This document shows positions 25,453 through 36,504 of a DNA stretch of 64,000 bases, piece by piece (positions within the stretch are counted from its first letter, which is position 1; each line of letters starts with the position of its first letter). A model generated the notes under the pieces. It was not told the origin of the DNA and did no database searches. It worked only from the letters and a program-made list of their open reading frames with translations. The DNA comes from Prorocentrum cordatum (Eukaryota; Sar; Dinophyceae; Prorocentrales; Prorocentraceae). Location of the stretch: the NCBI GenBank assembly GCA_963575745.1, contig CAUYUJ010016294.1, positions 274,133 to 338,132 on the forward strand, in the 5' to 3' direction. Made by a program: the position numbers and the translations under genes.

Positions 25453-27495
25453 TTACTCCACCAGCGCCAGGGGATGAAGTACAGTTAAGACAGCGTCGTT
25501 GCCACAAACGGTCAACACTTCAATCAAATCAACCAAGTCCGCAAACATAGGCTCACCTGACTTTGTCCACGTGCTGTGCCAAGGCTTCTTTGTCAGGCAC
25601 CTGAAAGGCTGAACTGCAGCGCGCGGCGCAGAATTCGTCGACGCAAAGAAAATCACCCGAGCAACGATCCAACCCGCAGTGGATATGAGAGCCACGAAAT
25701 CACGAACCCACGCAACATCGAATTCGTTAAACCTGGCTTTGCCAGATGCTTGGTGGTCTGTTGCTCTGAACACGTCTGTTAAAAACTTGCACAACTTCTT
25801 ATTCGGCGCAGTCGGCGCTACCAATCCTACAGCAAGTCTAGCCAAGGTGCGTCGTGCAAGTTGAAAAAACTCTCTGCCACAACTTCTCGGATCACGGCCT
25901 TTGTGTCTTTCTGATGGTCTTCTCCAATTTGGAGCATTGATTTATGTTTGCGCTCTAGCGGCAGCGTGTGGGGCGACCACCCCCATTTCGCCACGTAGGC
26001 TGAATGGTGCAAGATCGCATGGTGTTTCCACAACGCCCCGTCTGTGCCGAAAGCCTTTTCAGAGGCTCGAAGGAAATCCTCAGTGGCCCGCGCAATTGCC
26101 TCGCTTGAAATGCCCAATTTAGCCGTACTCCAATGGAATTGTACGAGCGTACAACATGTGATAATCGCCTCGCATTCATCATTGTGCAACCCACTGGGAA
26201 GGATCCTGGTTCTGAAGAAATGTGCTATCGGGAGATGCATGCTCAGCGCCTCGGAAGCGCTGCAACTCCAATACGCCTTCTTCCAATTAGAGTCGGCCCG
26301 CTTTTCTTTCCACATGTCAATGCCTGCGACGCCCTTGCTTGATATTCGCCTCGGCCACGTGAAAGACTCCATGAATTTAAGGACGTGCGACGGTTTGAAG
26401 CCAGAGAAGCTAATCGCCCATAAGGCCAGACATCGTGTTTGTTGAAATATGCCCTGGAGCAGATTGTGAACCCAATCGTAAACGTTTTGCAGCGGCGGGT
26501 CCAGGACTTCTCTCAGCTTACGATTGTGCAACATATTGAAGCCAGAATGCGCCCAACCACGGCGCTGTTCTTTATCTTCGAACAGCCCCTTGTTCATTGC
26601 AGGCTTAGACATGGCAAGATCGTCGGTTATGTGCAGCACCATGGCCTTTGTTGTAGGCTCGCGTTCTCGAAGAGAAAAGACCTTGGAGTAATCTTTGAGA
26701 TGGGCAGCCCCCTCGGGTTCACCAGCAGCAAGCCAGTTCTTGTTGACGATGTTGCAGCAGCGCAGGCAGCATTTCGTCCCCCCGCTCCCTTTGCAGAGCC
26801 AAACGCTGTGGAGCGCTGACTCATCGCCCAGCATGATGCTGAACACCGCGTGCAGCCTGAACCCGCTCCCGTCACCGTAGTCCACGTTTACGCCAGCATG
26901 CTCCAAATCGTGGCCATCTGGATTGAACATACGAAGTAAGACTGCACCCATGAGCTGCGCCATCCCAGCCTCGCAGTCCTGGATGTCCACGGTTCTGACG
27001 CAGCCGACGCAGAGCCAAGCGTCCTCTTTGCAAAGGACTGCCGCGCCCAGCTCAAGAAACGACATGTACAGATTTTGCGTGGCCCTCTTATTCCACTGTT
27101 TGAGCTTATTACCAGGTTTGGCCTCGTCGCTGTAAACAATGATGTCCCATGGTGATTGCAACGAACAAGGCGCCTTTGCGCGCGCTTTCTCGAGGCAACA
27201 ACGCCACCTGTTACATTTTCCTAGTGCGTGCAAGTATGGCACTGAATCTGCTATCTCGACATCCAAGGCCTTCCCTTGTTTGGTAGTTAGCTGTATTGTG
27301 CACATGACAGGTCCATACATTGTGTTTTGGAGCGATCGGTGGCCGCCTCAGGGCCTCAAGGACTCTCTTAAGCAGTCTCGGAAACCATACAAGACAGCCT
27401 TGAGGCCTCTTGGGGAACGTAGTTAGGCAATAATGGAACAGATTGGTGCCATCTTGGGTCGTCTCGTTTGGCTGTGTTAGGCCATACTCAGGCAT
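25453..27495 (-). pseudogene. DDE-type transposase-like gene of element A (two frameshifts)
   Basis: Main frame 27320-25827 (497 codons). The candidate first catalytic Asp is in DIIVYSDEAKPGNKL. The second is in LGDESALHSVWLCKGSGGTK, followed by CCLRCC. VYDWVHNLLQGIFQQ matches the D-x-x-H helix before the last acidic residue of CACTA/Plavaka-like transposases. LPLERKHKSM follows. The frame with MPEYGLTQP (27495 to about 27350) precedes it, and the one with KKLCKFLTDVFRA (25845 to 25453) follows it. Both look like the same protein in shifted frames; shifts lie near 27345 and 25848. The gene in element B has the same order: YIDEVCPGSPL, CDEKAHHQ...GTKPCITC, DPMHAFL, TERRHRITKR. It would cut and join DNA in the nucleus. 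No spliced-leader relict was found before it. Superfamily placement is tentative. Confidence 0.65.
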
Positions 27496-28019
27496 TGATG
27501 CAGTATTGGCAAGAGTGGCAGGCGCATGGGCAGCAGGACTATCAAGAGCAGGAGCAACGTGAGCAGCAGGAGTTGCAGGAGCAGGAGCAGCAGGAGTGGC
27601 AGGATTGACAAGGAGGGGACAGGAAGAGGAGGACGCGTAGGAGGATGAGGGAAGGATGGCATAGGAGGAGGGGTGGGAGGAGGAAGGGTGGATGAGGAGG
27701 AGAAACCAAAAACAACAACAATTTTCAAAATCAAAAATTGCCGTCGGTCAAAACCGACAACAATTTCAAACATCAAAAATTGCAGTCGGGAGGAGGGGGA
27801 TGAGAAGATGCATGATGATTCGGTCATGGTGAATGATCATGTGGGTGACTCGATTGTGTTTACTCTCAATCTTGTATACCTGGTTGAATACCAAACGTGA
27901 TGTGCAAATGCGCACATTCGGCACAGCTGGCAAGCTGTCCAACCTAAGACAGATTGCATACCCATATGCTGTGTTGCACAGGAAGAGTGCCCACTGAATG
28001 CAAGCAGCACACACAAGCT
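27496..28019. other. Intergenic stretch with purine-rich tract and TCAAAAATTGC repeats
   Basis: 27520-27700 is GGA/GCA-rich. 27710-27795 has two inverted copies of TCAAAAATTGCCGTCGGTC; the same unit occurs at 30190-30360 and 34490-34610 within element A only. 27800-28019 is unique. Confidence 0.55.
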
Positions 28020-29804
28020 CTAGGCCGAAGCAAGATCTTTGTATGCTTTGATGATGTTCAGAGCTTCGCTGAACGATTTGTCGGGGGAGTCACCGCACGG
28101 CACACACTTCTCAGCCCCACGCTTTGCGATGTTGGGCCAGACCCTCCAGCCGCCCTTTGAATTTGAGTGCGAAACCCTACCGCCTAGATACTCCACGGAC
28201 CCACTCTCAGGCATCGGGGGGCGCTTGGTCACAGTATGCGTCGAAGCAGCTGGCCTCTTGCCGACAAACGTGTTGACCGAACCGCCGCTCCTGCCTGCGC
28301 CTCTGCCCCGACCGCGGCCCCTGCCGCTCGTGGCTGCGCCCCTGCCAGCAACGGCCGCGGCGACAGCGCCGCCTTTGTTGCTTGACTCATTGCCGTCATC
28401 ATCGTCTGACGCATCGGACTTGTCGCCCTTCTCAGCAGCCTTGGCAGCCTTGGCAACTGCCAGCGCCTTCGCCTCAGCGGTCGAGCTCGCGAGCTTGTCC
28501 TTCTTCGCCTTGGCCTTGCGAAGGAGCTCCTCGTACTCAGCCTCAATGGCTTTAATCTTCTTCTCAGCTTCAGCAACTTCATCTGTTGAAGACTTGGCCC
28601 CGTCGAACTCGCTGAGCGCTGTGCCAAACGCTGGTCTCTGTGCACTTGGTGCAGGTGCCTCGGCCTTGTGCTGCCCGAGTGGCGCTGTCGGAGGAGGCGC
28701 GGTCGGGCTGACAGCGCCGCCGCTGCTGCTCGCGCCAGCGGGGCTCGCGCCGGCGGGGTTCGCGCCAGCAACGGAACGCGCAGGATGCTGCATCGGAAGT
28801 TGGAAAGTGCGGGGCTGCTGCGCACGCTGGTCAGGCGAGACCCACTCGATGGCCAGTGGCTGAGATGCCCAAGGCAGACCAGCAGCTGGAACCATCGACA
28901 TCTGCTGGAAAGCTTGCTGTGGTGTCAGGCCTTGCTCCATTGCTGCGGACATGAAGTCCTTGACGGGCATGTTGCCGAATGATCCAGCCGCACCAGCAAC
29001 CATCGGCGTTCCACGCGTTTTCGGCAAGAGGTACTTCACGTGCTTCCGTGAAGACCTGCAGCTCGTCAAGTCCCTCACGACGAAGAAGTTACCGACCGCC
29101 TGCGCGACTGGAGGGTCCGACGGGTCTGGGAACATAGCCTCGAACACAGCTTCTGGAAGGTCGTGTGGGTTCGCGGGGTACTCCTTGACGAGAGGTAAGT
29201 CGGTCTCGGTCAGTAGAGCTGCGCGCGTCGTCTTGAACGACTTCGTCAACTTGCCAACCTCGTCGAACAGCTGCATGGCAGTCACGTCCTCGGACCAAGC
29301 ATACATGGCGAGCATGGCGATGACGTCAGCACACGCTGGAGCGCTCGGTTTGGTCAGACCACCGAGCCTCATGCGTTCGATGACAGTCTGTATCTTAACT
29401 CCATCGTTGAATGGCGTAGTAGGGTCGCTGAAGATGTTGAAGTCCGTCTGTGTGAAGTAGTTCAGCACGTTTGAAGTATTCTCTTTCTTCGCAGAGAGTG
29501 CTTGGAACTCGTGGGGGCCAAGCTTTTCGGGCTTGAAGCTACGAGTGAGTGTCTCCTCAACGGCGTCACTCAACGCGTGTTTCTGTGGTTCAGAGAACGC
29601 TGTCAATGAAATCGACTCAAGCAACGTCTTAGCACCCTCACTGTCAACCGTAACGGAAATCGATTTGATCATTTGAACTATTGAAGAACACAGTGATGCA
29701 CGGAGCCTGTCAGCCCTGACAGCGTCTCTGCGAAGCTGAGCCTGTGTGTTGATCAAGGTTCCAGCGTCCCTGAGCTCATTAATGATCTTCTGGATGCTAG
29801 CCAT
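28020..29804 (-). CDS. p600-family protein of element A (594 aa, function unknown)
   Basis: One intact frame of 594 residues. The start at 29804 (MASIQKIINEL) is 56 bases from a spliced-leader relict at 29860-29880, which supports it. Residues about 120-230 (LNYFTQTDFNIFSDPTTPF...RMRLGGLTKPSAPACADVIAML) correspond to YLTEGLWGTIMDKDNSWEM...QIGARHPWDPMVKDVLAIL in the p600 gene of element B. Then comes a Pro/Ala-rich linker. A probable coiled coil (EVAEAEKKIKAIEAEYEELL) is followed by an acidic run and an RGRGRGRGAGRSGG box. The tail has GKRPAAS and a small domain GSVEYLGGRVSHSNSKGGW. The charged RG-rich part suggests nucleic-acid binding; this is inference. The family is not one I can name. Confidence 0.8.
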   Translation of the reverse strand: MASIQKIINELRDAGTLINTQAQLRRDAVRADRLRASLCSSIVQMIKSISVTVDSEGAKTLLESISLTAFSEPQKHALSDAVEETLTRSFKPEKLGPHEFQALSAKKENTSNVLNYFTQTDFNIFSDPTTPFNDGVKIQTVIERMRLGGLTKPSAPACADVIAMLAMYAWSEDVTAMQLFDEVGKLTKSFKTTRAALLTETDLPLVKEYPANPHDLPEAVFEAMFPDPSDPPVAQAVGNFFVVRDLTSCRSSRKHVKYLLPKTRGTPMVAGAAGSFGNMPVKDFMSAAMEQGLTPQQAFQQMSMVPAAGLPWASQPLAIEWVSPDQRAQQPRTFQLPMQHPARSVAGANPAGASPAGASSSGGAVSPTAPPPTAPLGQHKAEAPAPSAQRPAFGTALSEFDGAKSSTDEVAEAEKKIKAIEAEYEELLRKAKAKKDKLASSTAEAKALAVAKAAKAAEKGDKSDASDDDDGNESSNKGGAVAAAVAGRGAATSGRGRGRGRGAGRSGGSVNTFVGKRPAASTHTVTKRPPMPESGSVEYLGGRVSHSNSKGGWRVWPNIAKRGAEKCVPCGDSPDKSFSEALNIIKAYKDLASA

Positions 29805-29859
29805 TCTTACTCGTCACGACTATGTAAGTGACACGCGGTGAGCGATGAAACCACCTGCG

Positions 29860-29880
29860 CGCGAGCCCAAATGGCTACGC
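29860..29880 (-). promoter_or_regulatory. Relict dinoflagellate spliced leader before p600 (A)
   Basis: The minus strand reads GCGTAGCCATTTGGGCTCG; by eye 17 of 21 positions match the known leader core. A mature leader is added by trans-splicing, so a genomic copy is normally a sign of a reinserted cDNA. Confidence 0.75.
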
Positions 29881-31184
29881 CTGAAAGCATATAACTTGTA
29901 TATGTGAGGGATTGCTTTGTGTGAAGTAATGCGCCATTCCGAACCACATACATATGATATATTCCAAATGCACATGTATTTGTGGTAACTCAACGCACAA
30001 ATTCAATATATTGATCCATGTTCTGGCTCACCGCAGAGGTTCAGTCACAGTGGAAAGTCGATCCCTTCTTGACCGAGGGAAGACCACGAACGAGGCGGAG
30101 GAGGAGGAGGGAGGATGCTGGGGGAGGAGGATGAGGAGGGAGGAATGATGATGAGGAGTGGGTGGGAGGCTGAGAGAGAATGATTAGGATATCAACGGCA
30201 ATTTCTTATTTTCGAAATGTGCGTCGATGAGAACCGACGACGCTTTTTGATTTTGAAAATTGACGTCGTCCCGTATCGACAGCACTTTTTGATTTTAGAA
30301 AGTGGCGGTGGTCCGGACCAACGTGGAATTCTAAATTCAAAAATTGCCGTTGGTTTCAAATATCAGCACCACAGGTGGTTCGTGGACCGAATTAGAAGCG
30401 CATCGAGTGGTTCTGGACACCTTTGGGAGCCCTTTGGGCCGTCTTAGTGCCATCTTGGAGCCGTCTTTGGGGCCCTCTTGAGCTCTCTTGGAGCCGTCTT
30501 GAAACCCGTTTGAGGTATCGTGGGCCGTCTTGGGGCCATCGTGGGCATCTCCTGGATGGCAGAAGATGGCCTCAAGAGGGCCCTTCGGTCCACCCGACGT
30601 GCGGTATTTATTAGAAACTACATACCTCCATCTTGGGCGGCTATCTTGGGCAGTCTTGGAAGCGTCTTGGGCAGTCCTGGGGCCATTTCGGACCCCCTTG
30701 GGCCGTCTTGGGGCCATCTTGGAGCAGTCTTGGGGGCATCTTGGGTCGTCATGAGGCCATTTCGGAGGCCTCTCGGTCGATCTTCGGGCTGTATTGGGGG
30801 CCTCCCGGGTTCTTGTGCCGTCGGAAGGCCGAAACTGCGCGAAGTACAGAAAACACAATTCCCAGCGATGGTTTTGAAAAAAAAGTCAACTTGGACAATT
30901 CACTTTTTTCCCAAAGCCTTCGCTGGGAGTGGCGTTTTCTGTAAAAATGCTACATGTGTCCTTGGCGCCGTCTTGGGCTTTTTTGGGTCCCCTTGGGCCC
31001 CTCTTGGAGCCGTCTTAGGACCCTCTTGGGCACTCTTGGAGCCGTCTTCCTCATTGTGACGATGCCTGTTGTTTTAATCGCTGGCTACGCCTGGCTCGAG
31101 GAACTCCACGGCGCGCATCGCGCGTAGCAAAACAGCTTGCACGCACAACAGCTCAAGCCTGACAGAATATCAACTGAAAGTGAA
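29881..31184. other. Intergenic region of element A with quasi-10/12-bp repeats
   Basis: 30190-30360 holds inverted TTTTTGATTTTGAAAATTG units. 30420-30810 and 30960-31040 hold a loose tandem of CTTGGGGCCGTCTTGGAGC. Some frames are open but look like repeat by-products. No gene called. Confidence 0.6.
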
Positions 31185-31833
31185 ACTTCAACACACGGGC
31201 TCGACATCTGCATCTTCACCGCCGCACTCCTTCCCGACATCGCAAGTTGATTCACGTGCTGACACCTTGCGCCTCTTCTCGTCACCCTTGGTGTACGTTC
31301 GCTTATCTGGCTCACTGATCTCCGTTGCACGGATGAACAACCATTTCAGGACATTGGCATCGAGCGAGACCATAGCCTTAGTTGGCTTGACGTTCAATGG
31401 CATGTGTGTGTACCTCGCGGATCTATTCCCCCGCCTTGGTCAGGAAAGCTGGGAGCACGACGTCCACGATCGAGCTCGACGTGCCCTCTTGGAGGTGCTG
31501 CAACGCCTTCTCCTGGGTCCTCCTGCGGTAATGTGATTGCTGACCTCCGCGAGTGTTTGTAGCGCCGAGCTCCTCTTTGCTGGCTTCCTCCTGGAGCTTG
31601 CACAACTCGGTAATGAGGACAGAAGCACGGGCTGAGTACGTTCTCTTGTTCACTAGCCAAGACTGCATCATCTTATCGCCTCGCTTCAGCTCGACGAAGT
31701 TTCTCCCTCCGACCGCCCGCGCAGGCACGCCGCACCAATCGGGGTGAGTGTTGACAGGAGAACTGATAGTCACAGTCGCAGTGAATGTGATATCTTTCAT
31801 CACTGAAGTATGGAAGGGAACTGGTTCCGACAT
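31185..31833 (-). pseudogene. p240-family gene of element A (frameshifted)
   Basis: The frame from MSEPVPFHTSV (start 31833) runs to VDVVLPAFLTKAGE and stops at about 31425. The frame with RYTHMPLNVKPTKAMVSLDANVLKWLF continues it to 31188. Dropping one A near 31425 joins them, and the joined product parallels the intact p240 of element B around TLPAMGDGPSRSIKVVLNKPG. The N-terminal half has SWLVNKRTYSARASVLITEL, matching NRTTLINDTRKL in B. The start is 51 bases from a spliced-leader relict. The basic tail KGDEKRRK is unique. Function unknown. A single extra base could be real decay or an assembly error. Confidence 0.65.
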
Positions 31834-31883
31834 CGAAACAGTGAAGTACACCTGATACGGAAATCTGAATGAACGCAATATGC

Positions 31884-31904
31884 TTTGAGCCAAAACGGCT
31901 ATGC
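31884..31904 (-). promoter_or_regulatory. Relict dinoflagellate spliced leader before p240 (A)
   Basis: The minus strand reads GCATAGCCGTTTTGGCTCAA; 17 of 21 positions match the leader core by eye, including an unbroken TTTTGGCTCAA. Confidence 0.85.
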
Positions 31905-32754
31905 ACACGCGCACGCACACACGCACGCACGGCGGGAGGAAAAGAAGGATGAAGGAGGAGGACGAGGATGAAGAGCAGCAGCAGGAGCTTGAGTGGAAAC
32001 AATGGGAGGAGCAGGAGGACCAGGGAAAGGCGAGGAAGGAAAATGAGGTGGGCGACAACATTGAGCAATGCCTCGGATCTTGAAAAAGGACCGCGCTGGG
32101 GCGAGAGCGCCATTCTGAACGACGGGAGCCCTCACCCAAGATGCCCAAGGCCCCAAGATGCCCTTAAGGCCCCAAATACAGCCAGCCAGCCAACCAACAA
32201 CCCAACCAACCTCTGGCCGTGCTACGCGAATTGTATGCGAGGCCCCAAGACACCTAAGGCCCCAAGATGCCTAAGGCCCTAAAATGTCCAGAAGGCAAAA
32301 AATACAGCCAACCAGCCAGCAAGCCACCCAAACAACCTCTGGCCGTGCCACGCGAAGCGTATGCGAGTCCCCAAGACGCTTAAGGCCCCAAGATGCCTAA
32401 GGCCCCAAGATGCTCCTTAGCCCCCTGGGCCCTGAAAGGCCGAAGACCTCGGAGGACCCCGAGGCACGCGGGGCACCCAGGCCCTCAGGGGCCGTCGCCC
32501 ATTCCAGCGCACCCCTCACACGGATCGTGGAGTCTGGACGTGAAGGGCCGAAGGCCTATGGATAAGGGATCCGTTGAAAGGGGGTAGTTCTTTCTGTACC
32601 CCCTTCCCCCCTCATCCTCCTGTCTGCTTCGCCTCTCATGTTTTGCATGTACCGCTGCACGCCAAAAGGGCTTCGCAGCGTGACGGGGCAGCGTCGTCGC
32701 TTCGGCCTATGCCGCAATCCACACGCGCAGTCGCAACGGCTGTAAAGGAACCAA
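31905..32754. other. Intergenic region of element A with GGCCCCAAGATGCC repeats
   Basis: 31905-31935 is a CACACGCACGCA tract and 31935-32040 is purine-rich. 32130-32420 has repeated AGGCCCCAAGATGCCTAAGG and CCAACCAGCCAGC motifs in two direct copies. 32420-32754 is unique. No gene seen. Confidence 0.6.
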
Positions 32755-35668
32755 TTAGCGGCGGGACCGCTTCGCTGGCGAGCCGATTTCACTAGACGGT
32801 GTCTCGTGAGGAACTGGGACGCCCTGGTACAGCATCTCGCCCTCCTTTACCTTTCGGTGGTTCTTCAGCATGGGCAGCTTGACCTCCATCTCATCTGCGT
32901 CATCGCCAGTCTTGAGATGCAAGTTGATCTTGTGGGTCATCCAAACCGTAGTGAGGTTGGGCTGCCACACTTGGTTTGCAAACGGAACACACCAAAATGG
33001 TGATACGAAATTCTGATTATCGCCCTTGCCGACCGCGAACTGCGGCATGAGGTGGAAAATCGTGCGAGGTACCCGCACTAATTCACCCAAATCGATTGCC
33101 CTATCTGGGGCCTTCTGGTCTGGCAAACGGGTCTTAATGAGTTGTGTCGCTGGCACAAGCGTGATCTCGCCTGCTTTGAAATCCCGTTTCGCAACCACAG
33201 CGTAAGGGTTGTGGTACACTTTCAAGTCGTGGTTGATGTGGTTCCAATGAGCATTCTCGCTCAGAGCGCTGAGGACGATGGTGATCTGCGCCTTCATGCA
33301 ATCAAGTGCCCAGCCCCAGTTCGTCTCGGGAACCACGCTGGTGACGTCGACCTCCTCCTGCGGCTTACTGGTAGACACGCACCAGAGGTCCTTGAGGTTG
33401 GCCAACATTACGGATTTATCCTCCAACAAGCTTTCGTGCACGCCAGTCGGGGAGAGGATGGCCGTGGCGACGCCCAAATCTTTCACGGTCCACAAGTTGC
33501 ACTGGCATTCAGGATCAGGTTTTTTCAATTTGACCACAGCACCAAGCTTGAACCCAAGCTGCATCATCTGAAACGCGGGTGACCTGGCATCTTGCAACTG
33601 CTGCAGCGCCAAGTGTTTCGCCTGCTCGGGCGCTTCGGGTTTGCTCTCGACGGTCGAGACGTTCCCCGAGGACGCAGAGGCAACCTCGGAAGTCAAATTA
33701 CAAAACAACAATCCTCCTTCCTCCTTTCCTCTATCCTCTCATCCCTCATCCCTCCTCCGTTCCGTCCCTTCCCTCCGAGGGAGGAGGAGGAGGAGGAGGG
33801 GGAGGAGGAGGAGGGAGGAGGGGGGAGGAGGAGGGTGGAGGAGGAGGCGGGGGAGGGATGAGGAGGGAGGAGAAGGGTGGAGGAGGAGGCGGAGGAGGAG
33901 AGAGAGAGAGAGATAGACAGACAGAGAGAGAGAGAGATAGGAAGAGGAGGATTTTTTCATGTGCTACGATCACCTTGGCGACTTGCTTCGCGCCGATCCT
34001 GTGGCGCGGGAGGAAGGGGTTGTCGATCGCAATGCCCGTAATGGCAGCCAAGTCGTCGACGAAGACTTGGAAGGCAGCGTCCAGGGACTTGTGCTCCACG
34101 CCCTCCTTGCTGGCCTTACCCTTTTTCATAAGGAACAGCGCCAGCCGAATGTCGTGCTGGCCCGTCAACTCAAGCTTCTTGATGTTGTCGAGCCCGTAGT
34201 TGTCGCACGTGGTGCGGGCCTGCTCCATCGTGCTCTCGGCCCGCTGCACGTCGTCGTGGATGGACTTCGCAGTCAGCTTCGACAGGTCAGCATCCTTCAG
34301 CAAACACGCCCCATTGTCAATCACCTTCTCGATGGGGGAATCCATCTGCGCGAGCAGCGCTGCAACTCGGATCCTCATCGGCGGAACCACTGATTTCGGC
34401 CAGCTCAGCGACGCCAGCTTGTCGAAGAAGACGCCGCCGACGTGGCCGAAGGAAACGCCAGCTCCGCGCGGCGCTTGACGCTGACAGACGACGATTTTTG
34501 AATTTAAAAATTGCCGTTGGGCCTGACCAGCGGCATTTTTTGATTTTGAAAATTGCAGTCGGTCCAGACCGACGGCACTTTTTGATTTTAGAAAACTGTT
34601 GGTGCGTTTAGTTCCTCCTCCTCCTCCTCCGCCTCCTCCGCCCCCTCCTTCTCCTCCTCCTCCCCCCCCCCTCCCCCTCCCACTCATCCCACTCATCATC
34701 ATCACCCGTGTCCGCCCCCATCTTCCTGGCCTTGAACAGCGCCGCCTTCATGTCGCGAGCCTCCTCCACCAACCCCCTCGGGACAACGCTGGCGAACTTC
34801 TTCAAGGACTGTGCCCATGCTGCCCAGAACGGGTTCGTGAGCAACGCGCCATCGACCGCGGCCTGCCACGCCAGCTCGTCGTCCTGCACATTGAGCTCCT
34901 CCACATGCTGTTTGAACGTCGAGTGCATGGTCAGCAAGCCCTCGAGCTCCGAGACCTCAGACGTGTCCACGCGGTTCAACGCCGCGTAACCAATCTGGAT
35001 GACCTCTGGGAAGGCCTTGATGACTTCAAAACTGACCACGGTCCATTCCAGCCCCCTGGAAAGCGCTGTGTTCAGGCTCGGCCACTTGGTGATGAGGAAC
35101 TGCGAATCCAAAGAGCCGCTGGGCGCGATGGTCTCATCGGTGCATGGCAAGGCGGCCTGGATGGCGCGCAGAGTCACGTTGGAGCGCGTGCCGCCGAAGG
35201 AAGCCAATTCCATCTTCTCGCAAGGTGGGAGGCCGCACTTCATGCTGTGCTCTTCATTCCAAGAAATCCAGCCGCCGCACGCATCATCAGCGGTCGGAAC
35301 CTCCACGGCGAACGCGCCCTGGCAGGCTCGCGGGCAGCTCCAGCCAGCCCTGCAGTGCTTGCCGAGGTTCGACAAGCTCTTCTGCACCTTGGAGTCCTCC
35401 TCCACCTCCTCCTCTTTCTCCTCCTCCACCCCCTCCTACACCTCCTCATCTACCCTGGCACCTCGTAGCCCAAGCCGCCGCGATTCTGCGGCGAAGCGCC
35501 GACCCTGGTCGGCGCGACCGTGGTGACCCGCAGGAGCTCCTTCTTGCCACCGAGGATCCCGAGGATGCTGTCCCAAGCCTTGACCACCTCCGCGTCCTGC
35601 TTGAACCGACAGATGACCTGCCGCAAGTCGCCGCTGACCTCCCGCAGGGCCTGCCCCGCGGCTGGCAT
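32755..35668 (-). CDS. p735-family protein of element A (four exons, function unknown)
   Basis: The exons are joined by comparison with the two-exon p735 of element B. Exon 1 35668-35462 (MPAAGQALREV...GGLGYE). Exon 2 35396 to about 34709 (DSKVQKSLSNL...KARKMGADT). Exon 3 about 34484-33974 (FFDKLASLSW...GAKQVAK). Exon 4 33684-32755 (VASASSGNVST...SPAKRSRR). Introns 35461-35397 and 33973-33685 are GT-AG with AG|G on both sides and join in frame; the middle junction is approximate. Exon 2 GLEWTVVSFEVIKAFPEVIQIG matches GVKFTVVKWVVHAALPMVAKIV in B. Exon 3 FFDKLASLSW matches FFKQLAELKF. Exon 4 ITIVLSALSENAHWN matches MIFAALNALHRKHGV. The C-terminus has a short basic KRSRR. The start lies 38 bases from a spliced-leader relict. 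None of the intron positions is shared with B. No named domain was recognised. Confidence 0.7.
33685..33973 (-). other. GT-AG intron of p735 (A), polypurine-filled on the plus strand
   Basis: Donor CCAAG|GTG, acceptor CCGAG|G. The interior is mostly GGA/AG repeats. Splicing joins GAKQVAK to VASASSG in frame. Confidence 0.7.
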
Positions 35669-35705
35669 GGTTGCAAAAGCGCCAGGCCGATCGGAGCGAA
35701 GGCGA

Positions 35706-35726
35706 ATTTGAGCCAAAACGGCGATG
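35706..35726 (-). promoter_or_regulatory. Relict dinoflagellate spliced leader before p735 (A)
   Basis: The minus strand reads CATCGCCGTTTTGGCTCAAA; 16 of 21 positions match, with TTTTGGCTCAA unbroken. Confidence 0.8.
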
Positions 35727-35739
35727 CGAACGACGACGC

Positions 35740-36130
35740 CAGGCAGCCCCAAGATGCCCCAGGCCACAGGAGGCACCAGGAGGCACCTGCAGGAGGCACC
35801 AGGAGGCGTCAGGAAGCCCCAGGAGGCCCCAGGACTTTCCAGGACTTGCCAGGAACTCACAGGAAGTTCCAGAAAGCGCCAGGAAGTCCCAGGATGCCCC
35901 AGGAAACGCCAAGGGAGCTCAGGGTGCCCCAGGAGGCTCCAAAATTTCCCAAGAGACCCCAGGAGTTCCCAGGAGCCGCCTAAAGCCCCTCAGGAGGCCG
36001 AAGGAGGCTTCAGGAAGCCCCCCCTACAGGCCACTATGAGGCCCCAGGAAGCCCCAGGATGCATCAGAGAGCCATATGAGGCCCCAAGAGCCCCAGGAAG
36101 TCCCAGGAGGCCCCAGGAGGCTCCAGGAGG
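35740..36130 (+). repeat. CCCCAGGAGG-type minisatellite in element A
   Basis: A loose tandem of CCCAGGAGGC and CCAGGAAGTC with a period near 9-10 bp, between the 5' end of p735 and the right subterminal region. Confidence 0.7.
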
Positions 36131-36479
36131 TTGCTAATCTTCTTAGCTAAGCCGCTAACTCACTTAGCTAACCTGATTAGCTGACTAGCTTAGCGGCTTA
36201 ACCTAAGGATGTTAGCAACCCTTGCAAGTCACGTGCTAACACGTTGCCAATCGACGTCCGCAATATACCTAACGCAATGTATTCATTTAGCTATGTCGTC
36301 TATCATGATATAGGCATGCGGTGGCGTTGGTAACGACTTGTATAACGAACCCTAAGCCGCTAATGCGTTGCAGCAGTGATAAGCACGTTGTAAAAGTTAT
36401 CAAGATGTTATTGGGAAGTTGCTAAAGAGTTGGTAGAAGTTGCCAGAGGCTTAGCAAGTTGTTATAACGACGACAAGTG
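36131..36479. other. Element A right subterminal region
   Basis: Dense copies of TTAGCTAA, GCTAACC, TTGCTAA and GTTAGCAAC in both orientations, then AT-richer unique sequence. It mirrors the left subterminal region. No gene. Confidence 0.6.
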
Positions 36480-36504
36480 TTAGCAAACCCGGCACCCTTC
36501 CAAG
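36480..36504 (-). repeat. Element A right terminal inverted repeat
   Basis: Read on plus it ends CCGGCACCCTTCCAAG, the imperfect reverse complement of the left end; the flank CA follows. Confidence 0.8.

Larger units (their letters stand above)
24644..36504 (-). mobile_element. Element A: multigene DNA transposon, about 11.9 kb
   Basis: The left end is CTTGGAAGGGAGGCCGG and the right end, read inward, is CTTGGAAGGGTGCCGG, an imperfect terminal inverted repeat. The bases CA flank both ends (24642-24643 and 36505-36506). Removing the element and one CA restores CTCCCAGGCG, a normal decamer junction. The paralogous block 37700-38580 has the same left and right flanks with an unbroken array, an internal empty site. 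Subterminal regions (24670-24900 and 36130-36480) are rich in GTTAGCTAA and TTGCTAA motifs. Genes, all on minus, in transcription order: p735, p240, p600 and transposase. Ends with inverted repeats, subterminal motifs and a 2-bp duplication fit a CMC/EnSpm-like DDE transposon, but the cargo is unusual. Confidence 0.8.

Noticed and set aside
31059-31092. GGCTACGCCTGGCTCGAGG as another leader relict
   Set aside because: Halves are in opposite orientations relative to the leader, and no gene follows on either strand.
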